Assembly (NCBI RefSeq): GCF_900115305.1
Contig: NZ_FOVW01000003.1
Span: 248,001-312,000, forward strand
DNA length: 64,000 nt
Reading direction: 5' to 3'
DNA from: Algoriphagus ornithinivorans
GTDB lineage: Bacteria; Bacteroidota; Bacteroidia; Cytophagales; Cyclobacteriaceae
Notes under the pieces: generated by a model
Database searches by the model: none
What the model was told of the DNA's origin: nothing
Seen by the model: the letters and a program-made list of their open reading frames with translations, nothing else
Shown here: one piece after another, positions 26,576-37,014 of the stretch
Layout: every line of letters starts with the position of its first letter
Numbering within the stretch: the stretch's first letter is position 1
Translations under genes and position numbers: made by a program

Positions 26576-28371
26576 GAGTTGGATGGATTAGGGTTACCGC
26601 TTTGCATGTTTTTGATAAAATTGAGAACCGTATCTCGCTTTTCTGGAGAAAGATCTCTGGTTACAGGCATATACCTGGGGTCAGTGACGTCTCGACTTAA
26701 AAAGAATGGAATTGCACCTTTTTTGATCCCATTTGGCAGGGGCGGTGCCTGGTAAAATCCAAAAGGAGGATTTAGAGAAAAGGTTTGAAAGGAATTGAAG
26801 TCACATAAATTGATTTTTTCAGTCATTCCTGGATATAGCTTTACATATCCGGCAAATATTTTTTGCACCTCTTCCCAAGTTGGGTTAGGGTTAACTGAAT
26901 ACTCAGACCATGCCAAACAAGAAATCATCGCATTCTGAGGAGTGGATAAAGGCACAGGTTTAGATGGGTCAAGAAGGTTGATAAAATAAAGTTGCCCATC
27001 CAATTGGGAAGTTCTGTAACCTGGATCTTTTAGTACAGTGACTGTTACGGTGGCAAATCCCTTATCATCTGTCGGAGTGATATTTGCTTCAATTGCCCCA
27101 AATGCCTGTGGGGTATTCCCTGGATTGGAAGGCGGCACCGTGGCACCTGGTGTATTCCCATGCACACTGATAATATCTACCTCCAGTTGTTTATTCGCCA
27201 AAGGTTTCCCTAGATTACTGACATATACTCGGGTGGTACTTTTATTTCCCGGAGTTCCCGAAATCCGCATTGGCCTTACTTCGACCTCAATATTGGTTTG
27301 AGAAATATCTTCTGCAAAGATTTGTTTTGCCCCAATATCCGTCCTCGAGGCCTCAAGGCTTAATGAAGAGGTCAAGGCCACCTGAAGTTGATTATCTGTC
27401 AAAGGGATCTCCACGATATGAGAATAGAGATTAAAGCAGAGTTCCGAATAATCCACATTTCCAAGTGATATGGGGTCTCCAACACTTGGGTTCAGATAGG
27501 CAGTGACATTCCCCAAGTCTACAGGAGGACCTCCAGCCCTTTTCCTGCAGATACCATTTGCCAAATCAATTATCAGAAGCTTTCTTTCTTCGTCCACTCT
27601 GAATGGGCAACAGTTAAACATCGGCCAATTCCAGGGTTGGCTTTTGTCTGTAGCTCTACCCAGAAGCATCCTCGCTCCGGGATTATAAAGTGGTTCATTT
27701 GGATATACAGGGCCTAAGGTGCCTGTAATTCTACCGGTTTGGTATTCGGCATCTTCAGGTACATTGCGATAGCCATCTACAACAAATCGGAAAGAAATAA
27801 GGTACTCGCCATTTTCTAATAGAGTTCGACTTTTTAAGGAGGCTAAAACAGCTGATTGATCATCACTTGGCCAGCTCGCCTGCGGAACTCGGATGATGGT
27901 TTGGAAAACGCCACAGGCATTCATATCCCCACCAAAACTATCCATCATATAATCGGAATCCTCCCAACTTCTTGTGGCTAGTACGGCCACCCACCACAAT
28001 TGATTCAATACTGCTGGATCCACTGTTCCTGTGAGATTTACTCCATTTGGAAAGGGAATATTGATTTGCATCCCAAATATGGTGGGAACGCCCTGTTGGT
28101 ATACATCGATATCTGCAATCTTAGCTGCAGAAGGTTTGTCAGTTGTCTCAAATGGCAAATTAACCAGAGGATCTGAAACCTCTCCTTTTTCTCCGATCGT
28201 GGAGACGATTTGACAGTTTTGAAGAATGAATCGGTGAAGTCCATTTGGGCTTTGCCAAGGAGAAGGAGTATCATTATCTTCCTCATAGTGAGTAGGATCA
28301 TTGTTGACAGTCGATGGGTCAGTAAAGTATCGACCAGTAAAATTAATCCTGGGATAGGACAGGTAACTCAT
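26572..28371 (-). CDS. VioB/RebD N-terminal-domain-like protein
   Basis: A 599-residue cytoplasmic-looking protein. The start MSYLSYPRINFTGRY followed by STVNNDP resembles the N-terminus of VioB and RebD (MS-x-L/F-x-x-PR-x-x-F-x-G, then a T-x-N-x-D-like segment). Later GRATD...FRVD...LIIDLANGI and HIVEIPLTDNQLQ also follow the VioB order as I recall it. The ferritin-like catalytic C-terminal half of VioB/RebD is missing; instead there is an Ig-like stretch (about 370-480) and a C-terminal segment. No tryptophan-dimer pathway genes (vioA/C/D/E type) are nearby. It is coupled to a lipoprotein gene. Similarity is judged by eye; function is unknown. Confidence 0.55.
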   Translation of the reverse strand: MSYLSYPRINFTGRYFTDPSTVNNDPTHYEEDNDTPSPWQSPNGLHRFILQNCQIVSTIGEKGEVSDPLVNLPFETTDKPSAAKIADIDVYQQGVPTIFGMQINIPFPNGVNLTGTVDPAVLNQLWWVAVLATRSWEDSDYMMDSFGGDMNACGVFQTIIRVPQASWPSDDQSAVLASLKSRTLLENGEYLISFRFVVDGYRNVPEDAEYQTGRITGTLGPVYPNEPLYNPGARMLLGRATDKSQPWNWPMFNCCPFRVDEERKLLIIDLANGICRKRAGGPPVDLGNVTAYLNPSVGDPISLGNVDYSELCFNLYSHIVEIPLTDNQLQVALTSSLSLEASRTDIGAKQIFAEDISQTNIEVEVRPMRISGTPGNKSTTRVYVSNLGKPLANKQLEVDIISVHGNTPGATVPPSNPGNTPQAFGAIEANITPTDDKGFATVTVTVLKDPGYRTSQLDGQLYFINLLDPSKPVPLSTPQNAMISCLAWSEYSVNPNPTWEEVQKIFAGYVKLYPGMTEKINLCDFNSFQTFSLNPPFGFYQAPPLPNGIKKGAIPFFLSRDVTDPRYMPVTRDLSPEKRDTVLNFIKNMQSGNPNPSNS

Positions 28372-28433
28372 ACGTGTTAAGGTTTAAAATGAACAAAATA
28401 TTAACTAAAAGACCCACCAAAAAACGCAATGGA

Positions 28434-31400
28434 TCAAACTATGGAATCAACAAAATACATTTCTACAAAGCCCTTATTTTTGACTTCGATTTTCCCTCTG
28501 GGAGTACAGTTAAAAGAATTCTTAACTAGCTCGTAGGTATCTCCACTGATATTGACCTTTCCAGGCTCTCCGGAAGTTTCCATTCTGGAAGCCACATTGA
28601 CAGTATCCCCCCAGATGTCATAGGCGAATTTTTTCAGCCCAACTATCCCTGCAATCACCGGCCCAGTATGAATACCGATTCTCATTCCTATGCTAGGTTT
28701 CCCGTCAGATCGATTTTTTTCAGCATGTTTTAGGATAAAATCATTGATCTCAAAGGCGGCCAATACAATTTTCTTAGGATCAAACTGCCTAGACATATTT
28801 AGTCCACTGGCGCACATATAGCTATCACCAACAGTTTTGATTTTTTCTATCCCGTATTTTTCTACAATTCGGTCAAACTCACTGTAAAAATAATTCAGCT
28901 CTGACACCAATTCTTCAGCAGAGAGCGTCTCGCAAATTCTTGAAAAGTTGACGATATCGGTAAACATCACGCTTACTTGATCAAAATTCCTAGCCTTTGA
29001 TTTACCATTGTTTTTGAGCTCACTGGCTATCTCAGGTGGTAGAATATTGAGTAAAAGCTCATCTGACTTTTCCTTTTCCTCATTCAACTGTTTGGTTCTC
29101 AGCTGCACTTTTTCCTCCATGTTTTGGTAGAGCAGTGCATTTTCCAATGAAATTGCCATTTGGCTAGAAAGCAAATTGATGAGATTGAGCCGCTCCTCGG
29201 TAAATGCCCCGTCGATCAGGTTATTTTCCAAATATATGATCCCAGTCAGTTCCCCTTGTTTCAAAAGCGGCAAAACCAGCAAGGACTTCAACTTTTCTTT
29301 GGCCACATAAGGATCTCCCCCAAATCGAGAGTCTGAAAAAGCCTGATCAAGGATGATACTTTCCTTGCTTTTGGCAACCTGATAAACCACTTCTTTGGCT
29401 ATTTCTTCATACTCTTTTAGTGAAAGATTTTCAAAGAGATTTGGGTTTGGATACTTGGTGCAAGCCTCAGACTGAACCATCAGATCATGCTCATTTTTCA
29501 CTATCAAAACCATCCGCTGGGCACCGGCGTTTTCAATAATGATCTTCATCAAAGTGGTCAGAAGATCCTTTAGTTTGATTTCCTTGGAAATAGCTTCTGC
29601 AGACTTCATCACTGATTTCAGATCCAAATCCTGATTGGAATATTGGCGATCCTTCCCTTTCTCCTGAGAAATAGAAGCAAAGCGAAATTCCAAATTTGAA
29701 AATTTTGTAGAGCTCTTTTTGGATTTCATCAATTCTGCGATTCCATTCGCTCCCAAATACTCATAGAGATAAGCTGCGTCACTGAGGTGAATGGCTGCAA
29801 GTTTTTTCTTCTCTGTGGCTAAGTGCAATTCAAACAGCCGTCGATTCACCAAGGCTTGAATTTGGAGGTATTCAAATTTTTCGGCCTCCTCCAATGCTTT
29901 GTAATATTCCTGTTCGGCTTGGTCCACCCCTCCTTTTATTAGAGCAAGCTCTCCTGCCAGCAGATGGTATTTATGGCTAAAATTCGAAGGACAATGTTCA
30001 GTATACTTCTTGAATTTGCTCACAATGGACGACAACTCCCGTATTTTTTTGATTCGATCTAATCCAGAAAATTGAGGCAGTAATACTGAAATAATCAGCC
30101 CCTTATAAAAAAAGTGCTCTGCTGTGTGAAGCATCCCAGGTGAATCCTTGAGATAAACATCTGACTGAAGAGCTATCTCATAGGCCTTTTCATAAGATTC
30201 CCATAAATACAGAGATTGCATTTTGTTGATAAAATAAAAATGGGCAAAATGACGGGAATTGAAGCCTTCGAGTCGAAGCACGTAATCCTCCTCCTGGAAT
30301 TGATCATCATCGTAAGAATCTATTCCACTCGTTTGTCCTTTCAGATTTTTGATGGTCTGAACAATCGCCATAATCGTCAATACACCCTCCTCAATCTGGT
30401 ATCTCCTCAAAAAATCCAAGTGTGCCTGACAAGCCTCCAAAACCGCATCGAAGCGAACACCGCGCATCAGGTAACTTTGAGAAATCCCGCAACTGGCACA
30501 ACTGGCGTGAAATAAATCTCCCACTTCCAAACCAGCCTCATAAGCTTGCTGCCAATATTCCTCCATTTCCTTGGCAGGTTTACGCCAAGGAATGGCAAAG
30601 TATCCGGTGACAAAATAGGCCTCCGCTCTTGCTCCAAGATTTTGGTACTTATCGATCAGTGCCAAAGTGAGCTGACCAATTTGATAACCAGTCGTTCTCA
30701 ATCCCAAAATCCCACTGTGAAACACAGGTCCAAAACCTAAAAACCCGATAAAACCTCCATCGGTATTTCCATGCTTCAAGCACAAATTCACCATGATGGC
30801 GCAAACAAGGACACAAAGCTCAGGTTTGATTTGAAAAGCAGACTGTCCTGCTGCTGCCATTAGGAGGATCGCAATTTTTAGTTTTTCATCTTCCATTTCA
30901 GGTAGATTGATAACCTCATCTAGAGGCTTATTACCAATCAAAACCTTGTATTTCACGAACTCTATAGCGAGACTCGGAGGAGAAAAAGATCCAGGAATAG
31001 AGACACCCAACTCTGCGGTAACTTCTTTACAGGCAGCATAAGCAGCATGAAAATCGCGGATATTGTTATAGAATTGGATTTTTCGAATAGTCACCTTCGC
31101 TTTGTCCACCAAGTCACTGCTATGCTTTAGCGCCTCATCAAAAAATTCAACCACCCCTTGAGGGTTCCCCGCCAAGTATTCAGACTCAGCCCGCTGCAGG
31201 TTCAAATCCCGTAAAGTCTCCTGAGAAAGTTGCAAATTTTTGGTCTCCACCAGATTCATGGCCTGCTGAATATAACCTAGTCCTGATTCGTATGCGTTTG
31301 CTTGTTTGGCACGGATACTGGCTGCGATATTGAGTTTGACCAAATCATGTAATAAGGCTTCGTCTTTAATCAGTTTTTCAGCAAAATTAAAGTGATCCGT

Positions 31401-33545
31401 AATGGTGTAGATCATGTCTGAATGGGCGACATTTTCTATTTTAGACCGGATACTTTTAGCAATATTGAGTCGGATTTTTTGCTTTTCACTGGAAGACATT
31501 AAAGCGAGGGCTGCTTGCTGGATCTTGTCATGCTGGAAGCCGTAATCATCTTCCCCGGAGCGCTCTTTCGAGTTGAGGTTTTCAATGATACAGAGCTTCT
31601 CGGCAAGTTTTAGCTGCATATCCAATTCTTCCTCCGATATATCGATCAGTCCACTTAAAATTTCGATGGAAAAAGTATTTCCGATACAAGAGGCATATTT
31701 CAAAGTGGTCTGAACTTCCTGAGGCAATCTCAAAAACAACTCAGCCATCAGATCGACCACATTATCGCTGATTTTGACCCGGAAAGCTTTTTCAGAATTG
31801 TAGGTCCACTCTTTATTATTTTGAGATAGAAAAATAACTCCCCCTTCGTATAGCGTCAAAAGCGATTGCCGGATAAAAAAGGGATTTCCGAGTGTTTTCC
31901 TGAAGACAATTTTCGCCAAATCCTCACTTTTCTGTTTTGAAATAGAAAGGGAATCCGCGATGATTTCTTCAACAGAGCTTTGATCTAAAGGCTGCAAATC
32001 AATATGACAAATCGGTACTTGATCAGTTCGAAGACGCTCCACCATCATCATCATCGGATGAGAAGGAGAAACCTCGTTCTCTCTATAAGCACAGATAATC
32101 ATCAAGTGCCTCAAACTGGGATCCAATAGAGTGGACTCTACCCACCGACGCGTGGTGCTATCCAGCCATTGCAAATCATCTAAGAAAATACACAAAGGAT
32201 GGTCCTCACTGGCAAATGAGCGAATGAAGCTATTGAAAACCTGATCAAATCGGTTTTTAGACTCATTCATGGGAAGTGCGGGAAGCGAAGGCTGAGGTCC
32301 TATCAGTTCCTCCAGTTCCGGCATCATTTCCAGAATCAATTGTCCAGAATTACCCACTGCTTTTAGAATATTCCGCTTCCAGTATTTCTGCTGCTCTTCT
32401 CCTCTCAAAAGGATCTGCCCCACCAAATCGTGTAGGGCTGTCAACAAAGAACTTAAAGGTGGGTTTTTCTTGTATTGCTCAAACTTACCAGAGATAAAAA
32501 ACCCTCCACCGACATCAATTATTTTCTGGAATTCTTTAACAAAACTCGATTTCCCGACTCCTGAATATCCACTAACCAAAGCCAATTCTGCCCGTTGGGT
32601 TTTCATGGTTTCAAAAGCCTCATTCAGCTTTTTCAAATCTTCTTCTCTTCCATAGATTTTGGAAGATATTTGAAATTGATCCAGATGATCCTGAGTCCCA
32701 AGCTCAAAATCAGTGATTTCATTGATATCAAGCAAACGATCCAGGCATTGCTGTAAATCATGCAAAAGTCCAGCACTGCTTTGGTAACGATCGCTAGTGT
32801 TTTTCTTTAGGAGTTTGAGAACAATATTTCCGATCACCTCTGGAATGGAAGACCTGATTTTTTGAGGTGGTTCTGGCACCATCGCCAAATGCGCATGCAT
32901 CAGTTCCATTGGATCCGTGAAAGGAAACAAGGTCTGCCCAGTGAGCATTTCATACAATACAGCCCCAACCGAATATAGATCTGTCCGGTGATCAATGGGT
33001 CGGTTCATCCTACCCGTTTGTTCCGGGGAAACATAGTGCAAACCCAGCTCTATAGCTTCGCTTACATTGGAATAATTAAGATCTCTTCCTCGCTCTATCG
33101 CATAATCAAAGCCCCATATTTTCACATCTCCACTTCGATCCACCAGGATATTGGAAGGATTGATGTTTTTATGGATGATATTTTTGCTATGCAAATAATG
33201 AACAGCCCGGGTGATTCCCATGGCTATTTTCAAAAAAACAATTAAATCCGGACGACCCTTTTTAAGGTATTCTGCTAAAGTTTCGCCTGAAACATCTTCA
33301 TTGACTAGAATGGGTAGATTCTCCAAATGTTCTATCCCGATTTGCTGTACGATATTGGGATGAGAAAGCTTTGATAATATGGAATATTCCTGCTTCAGAT
33401 GATTCAAATCTCTGAATGTCGGATAGGCCGAGCGAAAAGTTTGAATAGTCACATGAGCAGAATCAGCCAAGCGATTCGCTTTGTAGACAATATATCTTGA
33501 GTTTTCCCTGACTTTATCTAAAATAGTGTATTGAAAATCAGCCAT
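28434..33545 (-). CDS. Pseudokinase-like / AAA ATPase / helical repeat / GAF / adenylate cyclase protein
   Basis: A 1703-residue signalling protein. Order: protein kinase-like domain (about 1-270); AAA_16 ATPase with Walker A GYSGVGKS and Walker B-like LCIFLDDLQWLD (about 290-650); a long TPR-like helical region (to about 1270); GAF domain (about 1320-1490); coiled coil; class III cyclase (about 1530-1703) with metal Asp in FTDIVNF and VGDSY, Lys in IKTVGDSY, Asp in YDIWGDT, and N/R in NVASR, an ATP-type signature. The kinase lacks its key residues: Q35 for the VAIK Lys, N127 for the HRD Asp, and GFD for DFG. Relatives usually end in a histidine kinase; here the output is a cyclase. Large C-terminal outputs of this type integrate signals in the cytoplasm. 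No signal peptide. Confidence 0.85.
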   Translation of the reverse strand: MADFQYTILDKVRENSRYIVYKANRLADSAHVTIQTFRSAYPTFRDLNHLKQEYSILSKLSHPNIVQQIGIEHLENLPILVNEDVSGETLAEYLKKGRPDLIVFLKIAMGITRAVHYLHSKNIIHKNINPSNILVDRSGDVKIWGFDYAIERGRDLNYSNVSEAIELGLHYVSPEQTGRMNRPIDHRTDLYSVGAVLYEMLTGQTLFPFTDPMELMHAHLAMVPEPPQKIRSSIPEVIGNIVLKLLKKNTSDRYQSSAGLLHDLQQCLDRLLDINEITDFELGTQDHLDQFQISSKIYGREEDLKKLNEAFETMKTQRAELALVSGYSGVGKSSFVKEFQKIIDVGGGFFISGKFEQYKKNPPLSSLLTALHDLVGQILLRGEEQQKYWKRNILKAVGNSGQLILEMMPELEELIGPQPSLPALPMNESKNRFDQVFNSFIRSFASEDHPLCIFLDDLQWLDSTTRRWVESTLLDPSLRHLMIICAYRENEVSPSHPMMMMVERLRTDQVPICHIDLQPLDQSSVEEIIADSLSISKQKSEDLAKIVFRKTLGNPFFIRQSLLTLYEGGVIFLSQNNKEWTYNSEKAFRVKISDNVVDLMAELFLRLPQEVQTTLKYASCIGNTFSIEILSGLIDISEEELDMQLKLAEKLCIIENLNSKERSGEDDYGFQHDKIQQAALALMSSSEKQKIRLNIAKSIRSKIENVAHSDMIYTITDHFNFAEKLIKDEALLHDLVKLNIAASIRAKQANAYESGLGYIQQAMNLVETKNLQLSQETLRDLNLQRAESEYLAGNPQGVVEFFDEALKHSSDLVDKAKVTIRKIQFYNNIRDFHAAYAACKEVTAELGVSIPGSFSPPSLAIEFVKYKVLIGNKPLDEVINLPEMEDEKLKIAILLMAAAGQSAFQIKPELCVLVCAIMVNLCLKHGNTDGGFIGFLGFGPVFHSGILGLRTTGYQIGQLTLALIDKYQNLGARAEAYFVTGYFAIPWRKPAKEMEEYWQQAYEAGLEVGDLFHASCASCGISQSYLMRGVRFDAVLEACQAHLDFLRRYQIEEGVLTIMAIVQTIKNLKGQTSGIDSYDDDQFQEEDYVLRLEGFNSRHFAHFYFINKMQSLYLWESYEKAYEIALQSDVYLKDSPGMLHTAEHFFYKGLIISVLLPQFSGLDRIKKIRELSSIVSKFKKYTEHCPSNFSHKYHLLAGELALIKGGVDQAEQEYYKALEEAEKFEYLQIQALVNRRLFELHLATEKKKLAAIHLSDAAYLYEYLGANGIAELMKSKKSSTKFSNLEFRFASISQEKGKDRQYSNQDLDLKSVMKSAEAISKEIKLKDLLTTLMKIIIENAGAQRMVLIVKNEHDLMVQSEACTKYPNPNLFENLSLKEYEEIAKEVVYQVAKSKESIILDQAFSDSRFGGDPYVAKEKLKSLLVLPLLKQGELTGIIYLENNLIDGAFTEERLNLINLLSSQMAISLENALLYQNMEEKVQLRTKQLNEEKEKSDELLLNILPPEIASELKNNGKSKARNFDQVSVMFTDIVNFSRICETLSAEELVSELNYFYSEFDRIVEKYGIEKIKTVGDSYMCASGLNMSRQFDPKKIVLAAFEINDFILKHAEKNRSDGKPSIGMRIGIHTGPVIAGIVGLKKFAYDIWGDTVNVASRMETSGEPGKVNISGDTYELVKNSFNCTPRGKIEVKNKGFVEMYFVDSIV

Positions 33546-33858
33546 TAAAAAAATTGAATATCACTTATTGAGTTTTGAATATGGAAAAAAAAGATACGAT
33601 AAATTCGTTACCAAACCTTCTAATAGTACAAAAAAAATCAAATTAGTTAAAATTTGATCGCGAAATTTCATGTGGAATAAAATGAAAAAAAACTTAGAAG
33701 TTATTTGGACCACTCAAATGATAAGAAATAATTGACTTGCTTTTATTTAAAAATCGCAATCCAAACCTCTTTGCCTTAATCCTTGTTATCTTTTTTCATT
33801 ATCCCCAATCTTCTTTCTTTCTGAGGTCTTTTTGGGTTTGATTTGTAACTTGCCGACT

Positions 33859-36675
33859 ATGACTTTGAGCACTACTCTTGAGCAAAAAAATATCGATTCG
33901 CTCGATCCCAAAGAATATATTATTATCAAAAATGCAAGGGTTAACAACCTAAAAAATCTGAGCGTTGCCATACCCAGAAATAAATTTGTCGTGGTTACCG
34001 GCCTTTCAGGTTCCGGCAAATCCTCACTCGCCTTTGACACTCTTTTTGCCGAAGGTCAGCGTATGTATGTGGAGAGCTTGAGCTCGTATGCCCGGCAGTT
34101 TTTGGGACGGATGGAAAAACCGGAAGTAGAATACATAAAAGGCGTAGCTCCGGCCATTGCAATACAGCAAAAAGTAAGCACCAAAAACCCTCGCTCCACA
34201 GTAGGGACAACCACTGAAATCTACGATTACCTTAAATTATTATTTGCGCGCGTTGGGAAGACTTTCTCCCCGATCTCTGGAAAGGAAGTAAAACATCATA
34301 CTGTCACTGATATTGTAGATTACATTTTATCCTTCGATGAGGGAGAGAAAGTGATGATCTCTTGCCCTCTTCAAGTAGCAAGAGGCAGAAAGGTTGAGCA
34401 GGAGTTGGAGCTTTTGTTACAAAAAGGCTATACCCGAATTCTGATTGACGGTGAAGCCTATTTTGTAGAAGAACTTTTAGAAGAAAAGAAAGTACCCAAA
34501 GGCGATTATGAAATTCTGATAGATCGTGCAGCTGTACGAAAGGATGACGAAGACAACCAGTTCAGAATTGCAGACTCCATCCAGACCGCACTTTTCGAAG
34601 GCCATGGCGACTGTAAAATCACTATCCCTGGCAAAGAAACCAAAGCATTTTCAGACCGCTTCGAATTGGACGGAATGAGCTTCGAATTGCCTTCTGTAAA
34701 CTTTTTCTCATTCAACAATCCTTACGGAGCCTGTAAACGCTGCGAAGGATTCGGAAATGTATTAGGGATAGATCCGGACCTTGTAATTCCGGATAAAACC
34801 ATGTCTGTCTACGAAGGAGCTATTGCTCCATGGAGAGGAGAATCTTCCCGCTCATGGTTGGAACCACTCTTGAAAAAAGGAATTGAGTTTGATTTTCCCA
34901 TCCATAGAGCCTATGAGGACTTGACAGAAAAAGAGCAGGCTTTACTATGGACTGGAAATAAGTATTTCAAAGGTTTAGACGCATTTTTCAAAGACTTAGA
35001 AACCAAAACTCATAAGATCCAATATAGGGTGATGCTTTCCAGGTTCAGGGGAAGAACTACCTGTCCTGAATGCCGTGGCACTAGGCTTCGCAAAGATGCA
35101 TCCTATGTGAAAATCAATGAAAAATCCATCACCGATTTGGTATTAATGCCAATTGACGAGGCTTTAGGATTTTTCAATCAATTGGAATTAGCTCCACATG
35201 AAGCGAAGGTTGCCAATAGACTTCTAAAAGAAATCGTCAGCCGCTTGGAGTTTATGGATCAGGTAGGTTTAGGCTATTTGACTTTGAACCGACTTACCTC
35301 CACACTATCAGGAGGGGAATACCAAAGGATTAAGCTGGCCACATCACTTGGATCGGCCTTGGTAGGTTCTATGTATATTTTGGATGAGCCTAGTATTGGA
35401 CTTCATCCCCGAGACACAGACAGATTAGTAGGAGTTTTGAAGTCTCTCCGGGATATGGGGAATACGGTAATCGTGGTCGAGCATGAAGACAAAGTGATGA
35501 AAGCCGCGGATCAAATCATAGATATTGGCCCGGATGCAGGAGTGAATGGAGGTGAATTATTGTTTCAAGGTCCAATTGCAGAATTAATCTCTTCGGGTCA
35601 AACACATACGGCCCGATACCTGAGAGGAGAAGAAAAAATCTTCCAGAAAAATGGAAACCGGAAGTGGAAGGATTCCATCACAGTAATAGGTGCCAGAGAA
35701 AATAACCTGAAAAACCTGACGGTAAAGTTTCCACTGAATACCCTGACAGTAGTCACGGGAGTTTCCGGCTCTGGAAAATCTACTCTGATCAAAAAGGTAT
35801 TGTATCCTGCTCTAGGAAAAATGCTGGGTACAGTCATAGATGAAAGCGGGAAGTATGACAAGATTGAAGGTGATTTCAAGAAAATCACCCAAATCGAGTT
35901 TGTGGATCAAAATCCGATAGGGAAATCCTCCCGCTCCAACCCAGTGACCTATGTCAAGGCCTATGATGCCATCCGAACCTTATTTTCGGAACAGCCTGTG
36001 TCCAAGCAGCGAGGCTACAAACCGGCATTTTTCTCTTTCAATGTGGACGGAGGAAGATGTGAAAACTGTGCCGGTGAAGGGGTCACTACAGTAGAGATGC
36101 AGTTTATGGCGGACATCCATCTTACTTGCGAATCCTGTAAAGGCAAGCGTTTCAAAAATGAGATTCTCGACGTCAAATACAAAGACAAGGATATTTCAGA
36201 AGTCTTGGATATGACCATTGATGAGGCTTTGGAATTCTTCAAAGGAAAAACCCAGATCATCAATCGACTACAGCCTCTGCAAGAAGTGGGGTTGGGCTAC
36301 ATCGGGATGGGCCAAAGCTCCAATACCTTGTCTGGAGGAGAAGCCCAGCGGGTGAAACTAGCCTCATTCTTGGGCAAAGGCGGGACCAAGTCAGGAGATC
36401 ATGTGCTGTTCATTTTCGACGAACCCACAACCGGGCTTCATTTCCACGACATCAGCAAGCTCTTGCACTCTATTAATGCCTTAATCGATCAGGGTCACTC
36501 TGTAATCATCATTGAGCATAATACCGAGGTCATTCGTTCTGCCGATTGGGTGATCGATTTGGGACCTGAGGGAGGAAACAAAGGTGGGCATTTGACTTTT
36601 GCGGGAACTCCGGAGGATTTAGCTAAAGAAGATGAAAATTACACGGCGATGTATTTGAGGGAAGGGTTCGCTTAA
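33859..36675 (+). CDS. uvrA: Excinuclease ABC subunit UvrA, paralogue 1
   Basis: Full-length UvrA, about 938 residues. It scans DNA for bulky damage and loads UvrB. Visible: two ABC ATPase modules with Walker [10 protein letters not shown] and GVSGSGKST, two signature motifs ([26 protein letters not shown]), and zinc-binding pairs CKRC...CPEC and CENC...CESC. A TTG at 33832 opens the frame, but ATG at 33859 is more likely. The 313-nt gap upstream is A+T-rich and has no confident promoter. It is distinct from the copy at 49938 and keeps the UvrB-binding region, so it is not the short UvrA2 class. Confidence 0.9.
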   Translation: MTLSTTLEQKNIDSLDPKEYIIIKNARVNNLKNLSVAIPRNKFVVVTGLSGSGKSSLAFDTLFAEGQRMYVESLSSYARQFLGRMEKPEVEYIKGVAPAIAIQQKVSTKNPRSTVGTTTEIYDYLKLLFARVGKTFSPISGKEVKHHTVTDIVDYILSFDEGEKVMISCPLQVARGRKVEQELELLLQKGYTRILIDGEAYFVEELLEEKKVPKGDYEILIDRAAVRKDDEDNQFRIADSIQTALFEGHGDCKITIPGKETKAFSDRFELDGMSFELPSVNFFSFNNPYGACKRCEGFGNVLGIDPDLVIPDKTMSVYEGAIAPWRGESSRSWLEPLLKKGIEFDFPIHRAYEDLTEKEQALLWTGNKYFKGLDAFFKDLETKTHKIQYRVMLSRFRGRTTCPECRGTRLRKDASYVKINEKSITDLVLMPIDEALGFFNQLELAPHEAKVANRLLKEIVSRLEFMDQVGLGYLTLNRLTSTLSGGEYQRIKLATSLGSALVGSMYILDEPSIGLHPRDTDRLVGVLKSLRDMGNTVIVVEHEDKVMKAADQIIDIGPDAGVNGGELLFQGPIAELISSGQTHTARYLRGEEKIFQKNGNRKWKDSITVIGARENNLKNLTVKFPLNTLTVVTGVSGSGKSTLIKKVLYPALGKMLGTVIDESGKYDKIEGDFKKITQIEFVDQNPIGKSSRSNPVTYVKAYDAIRTLFSEQPVSKQRGYKPAFFSFNVDGGRCENCAGEGVTTVEMQFMADIHLTCESCKGKRFKNEILDVKYKDKDISEVLDMTIDEALEFFKGKTQIINRLQPLQEVGLGYIGMGQSSNTLSGGEAQRVKLASFLGKGGTKSGDHVLFIFDEPTTGLHFHDISKLLHSINALIDQGHSVIIIEHNTEVIRSADWVIDLGPEGGNKGGHLTFAGTPEDLAKEDENYTAMYLREGFA

Positions 36676-36706
36676 ACCTTTGAGATTTTAAAAACCTCGA
36701 AGGTTT
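36674..36706 (+). terminator. Hairpin after uvrA paralogue 1
   Basis: AAACCTT and AAGGTTT, extended inwards by GAG/CTC after one mismatch, form a stem around an A+T loop at the stop codon. The T run is weak. A similar CAAGGG...CCCTTG element lies at 55597-55616, so this may be a dispersed repeat that also terminates. Confidence 0.5.
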
Positions 36707-36727
36707 CCTATCCTCGCATAATAATTT

Positions 36728-36818
36728 GGGATCTTAGCTCAGTTAGTTTATAGCGATCCTTTGACAGAGCAAAGGTCATGGGTTCGTCCTCGATAGCTAT
36801 CGGAACCCTTAGATCCCA
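36728..36818 (+). pseudogene. Degenerate tRNA-Val(GAC)-like gene with T-loop insertion
   Basis: 91 nt with a perfect 7-bp acceptor stem (GGGATCT / AGATCCC plus discriminator A), the D-arm start TAGCTCAGTT, GGTC variable region and GGGTTC T-arm start. The D stem is broken (GCTC faces TAGC), the anticodon arm cannot form a 7-nt loop (CCTTT and AAAGG enclose 8 nt, containing GAC), and the T loop holds about 16 extra nt around the palindrome CGATAGCTATCG. A terminator follows, as for a real tRNA unit. It is best read as a dead tRNA-Val copy, although an unusual functional tRNA-like RNA is not excluded. Confidence 0.6.
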
Positions 36819-36823
36819 CTCAC

Positions 36824-36858
36824 AAAGCACAATGTCGATTCGATAATGTGCTTTTTTT
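36824..36858 (+). terminator. Terminator after tRNA-like gene
   Basis: AAAGCACA / TGTGCTTT stem followed by a T run, 6 nt after the tRNA-like discriminator base. Confidence 0.75.
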
Positions 36859-37014
36859 ATTTCTTTATGAAGGCATTTTACCATGAAAATCGAAAGTATA
36901 ATTTACGATTTTCATGGTACTTGACTATTTGGTATACTTTTCCAAATAGCTTTTTTTACGCTTTTCCATTGCTGGTTTTATCTCTTTGGCTTTAAGCCTT
37001 AAATTCGGCATTCA

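Noticed and set aside
36728..36818. Functional tRNA with an intron
   Set aside because: The extra bases are in the T loop, not the anticodon loop, and are too short for a group I intron; other arms are also damaged.
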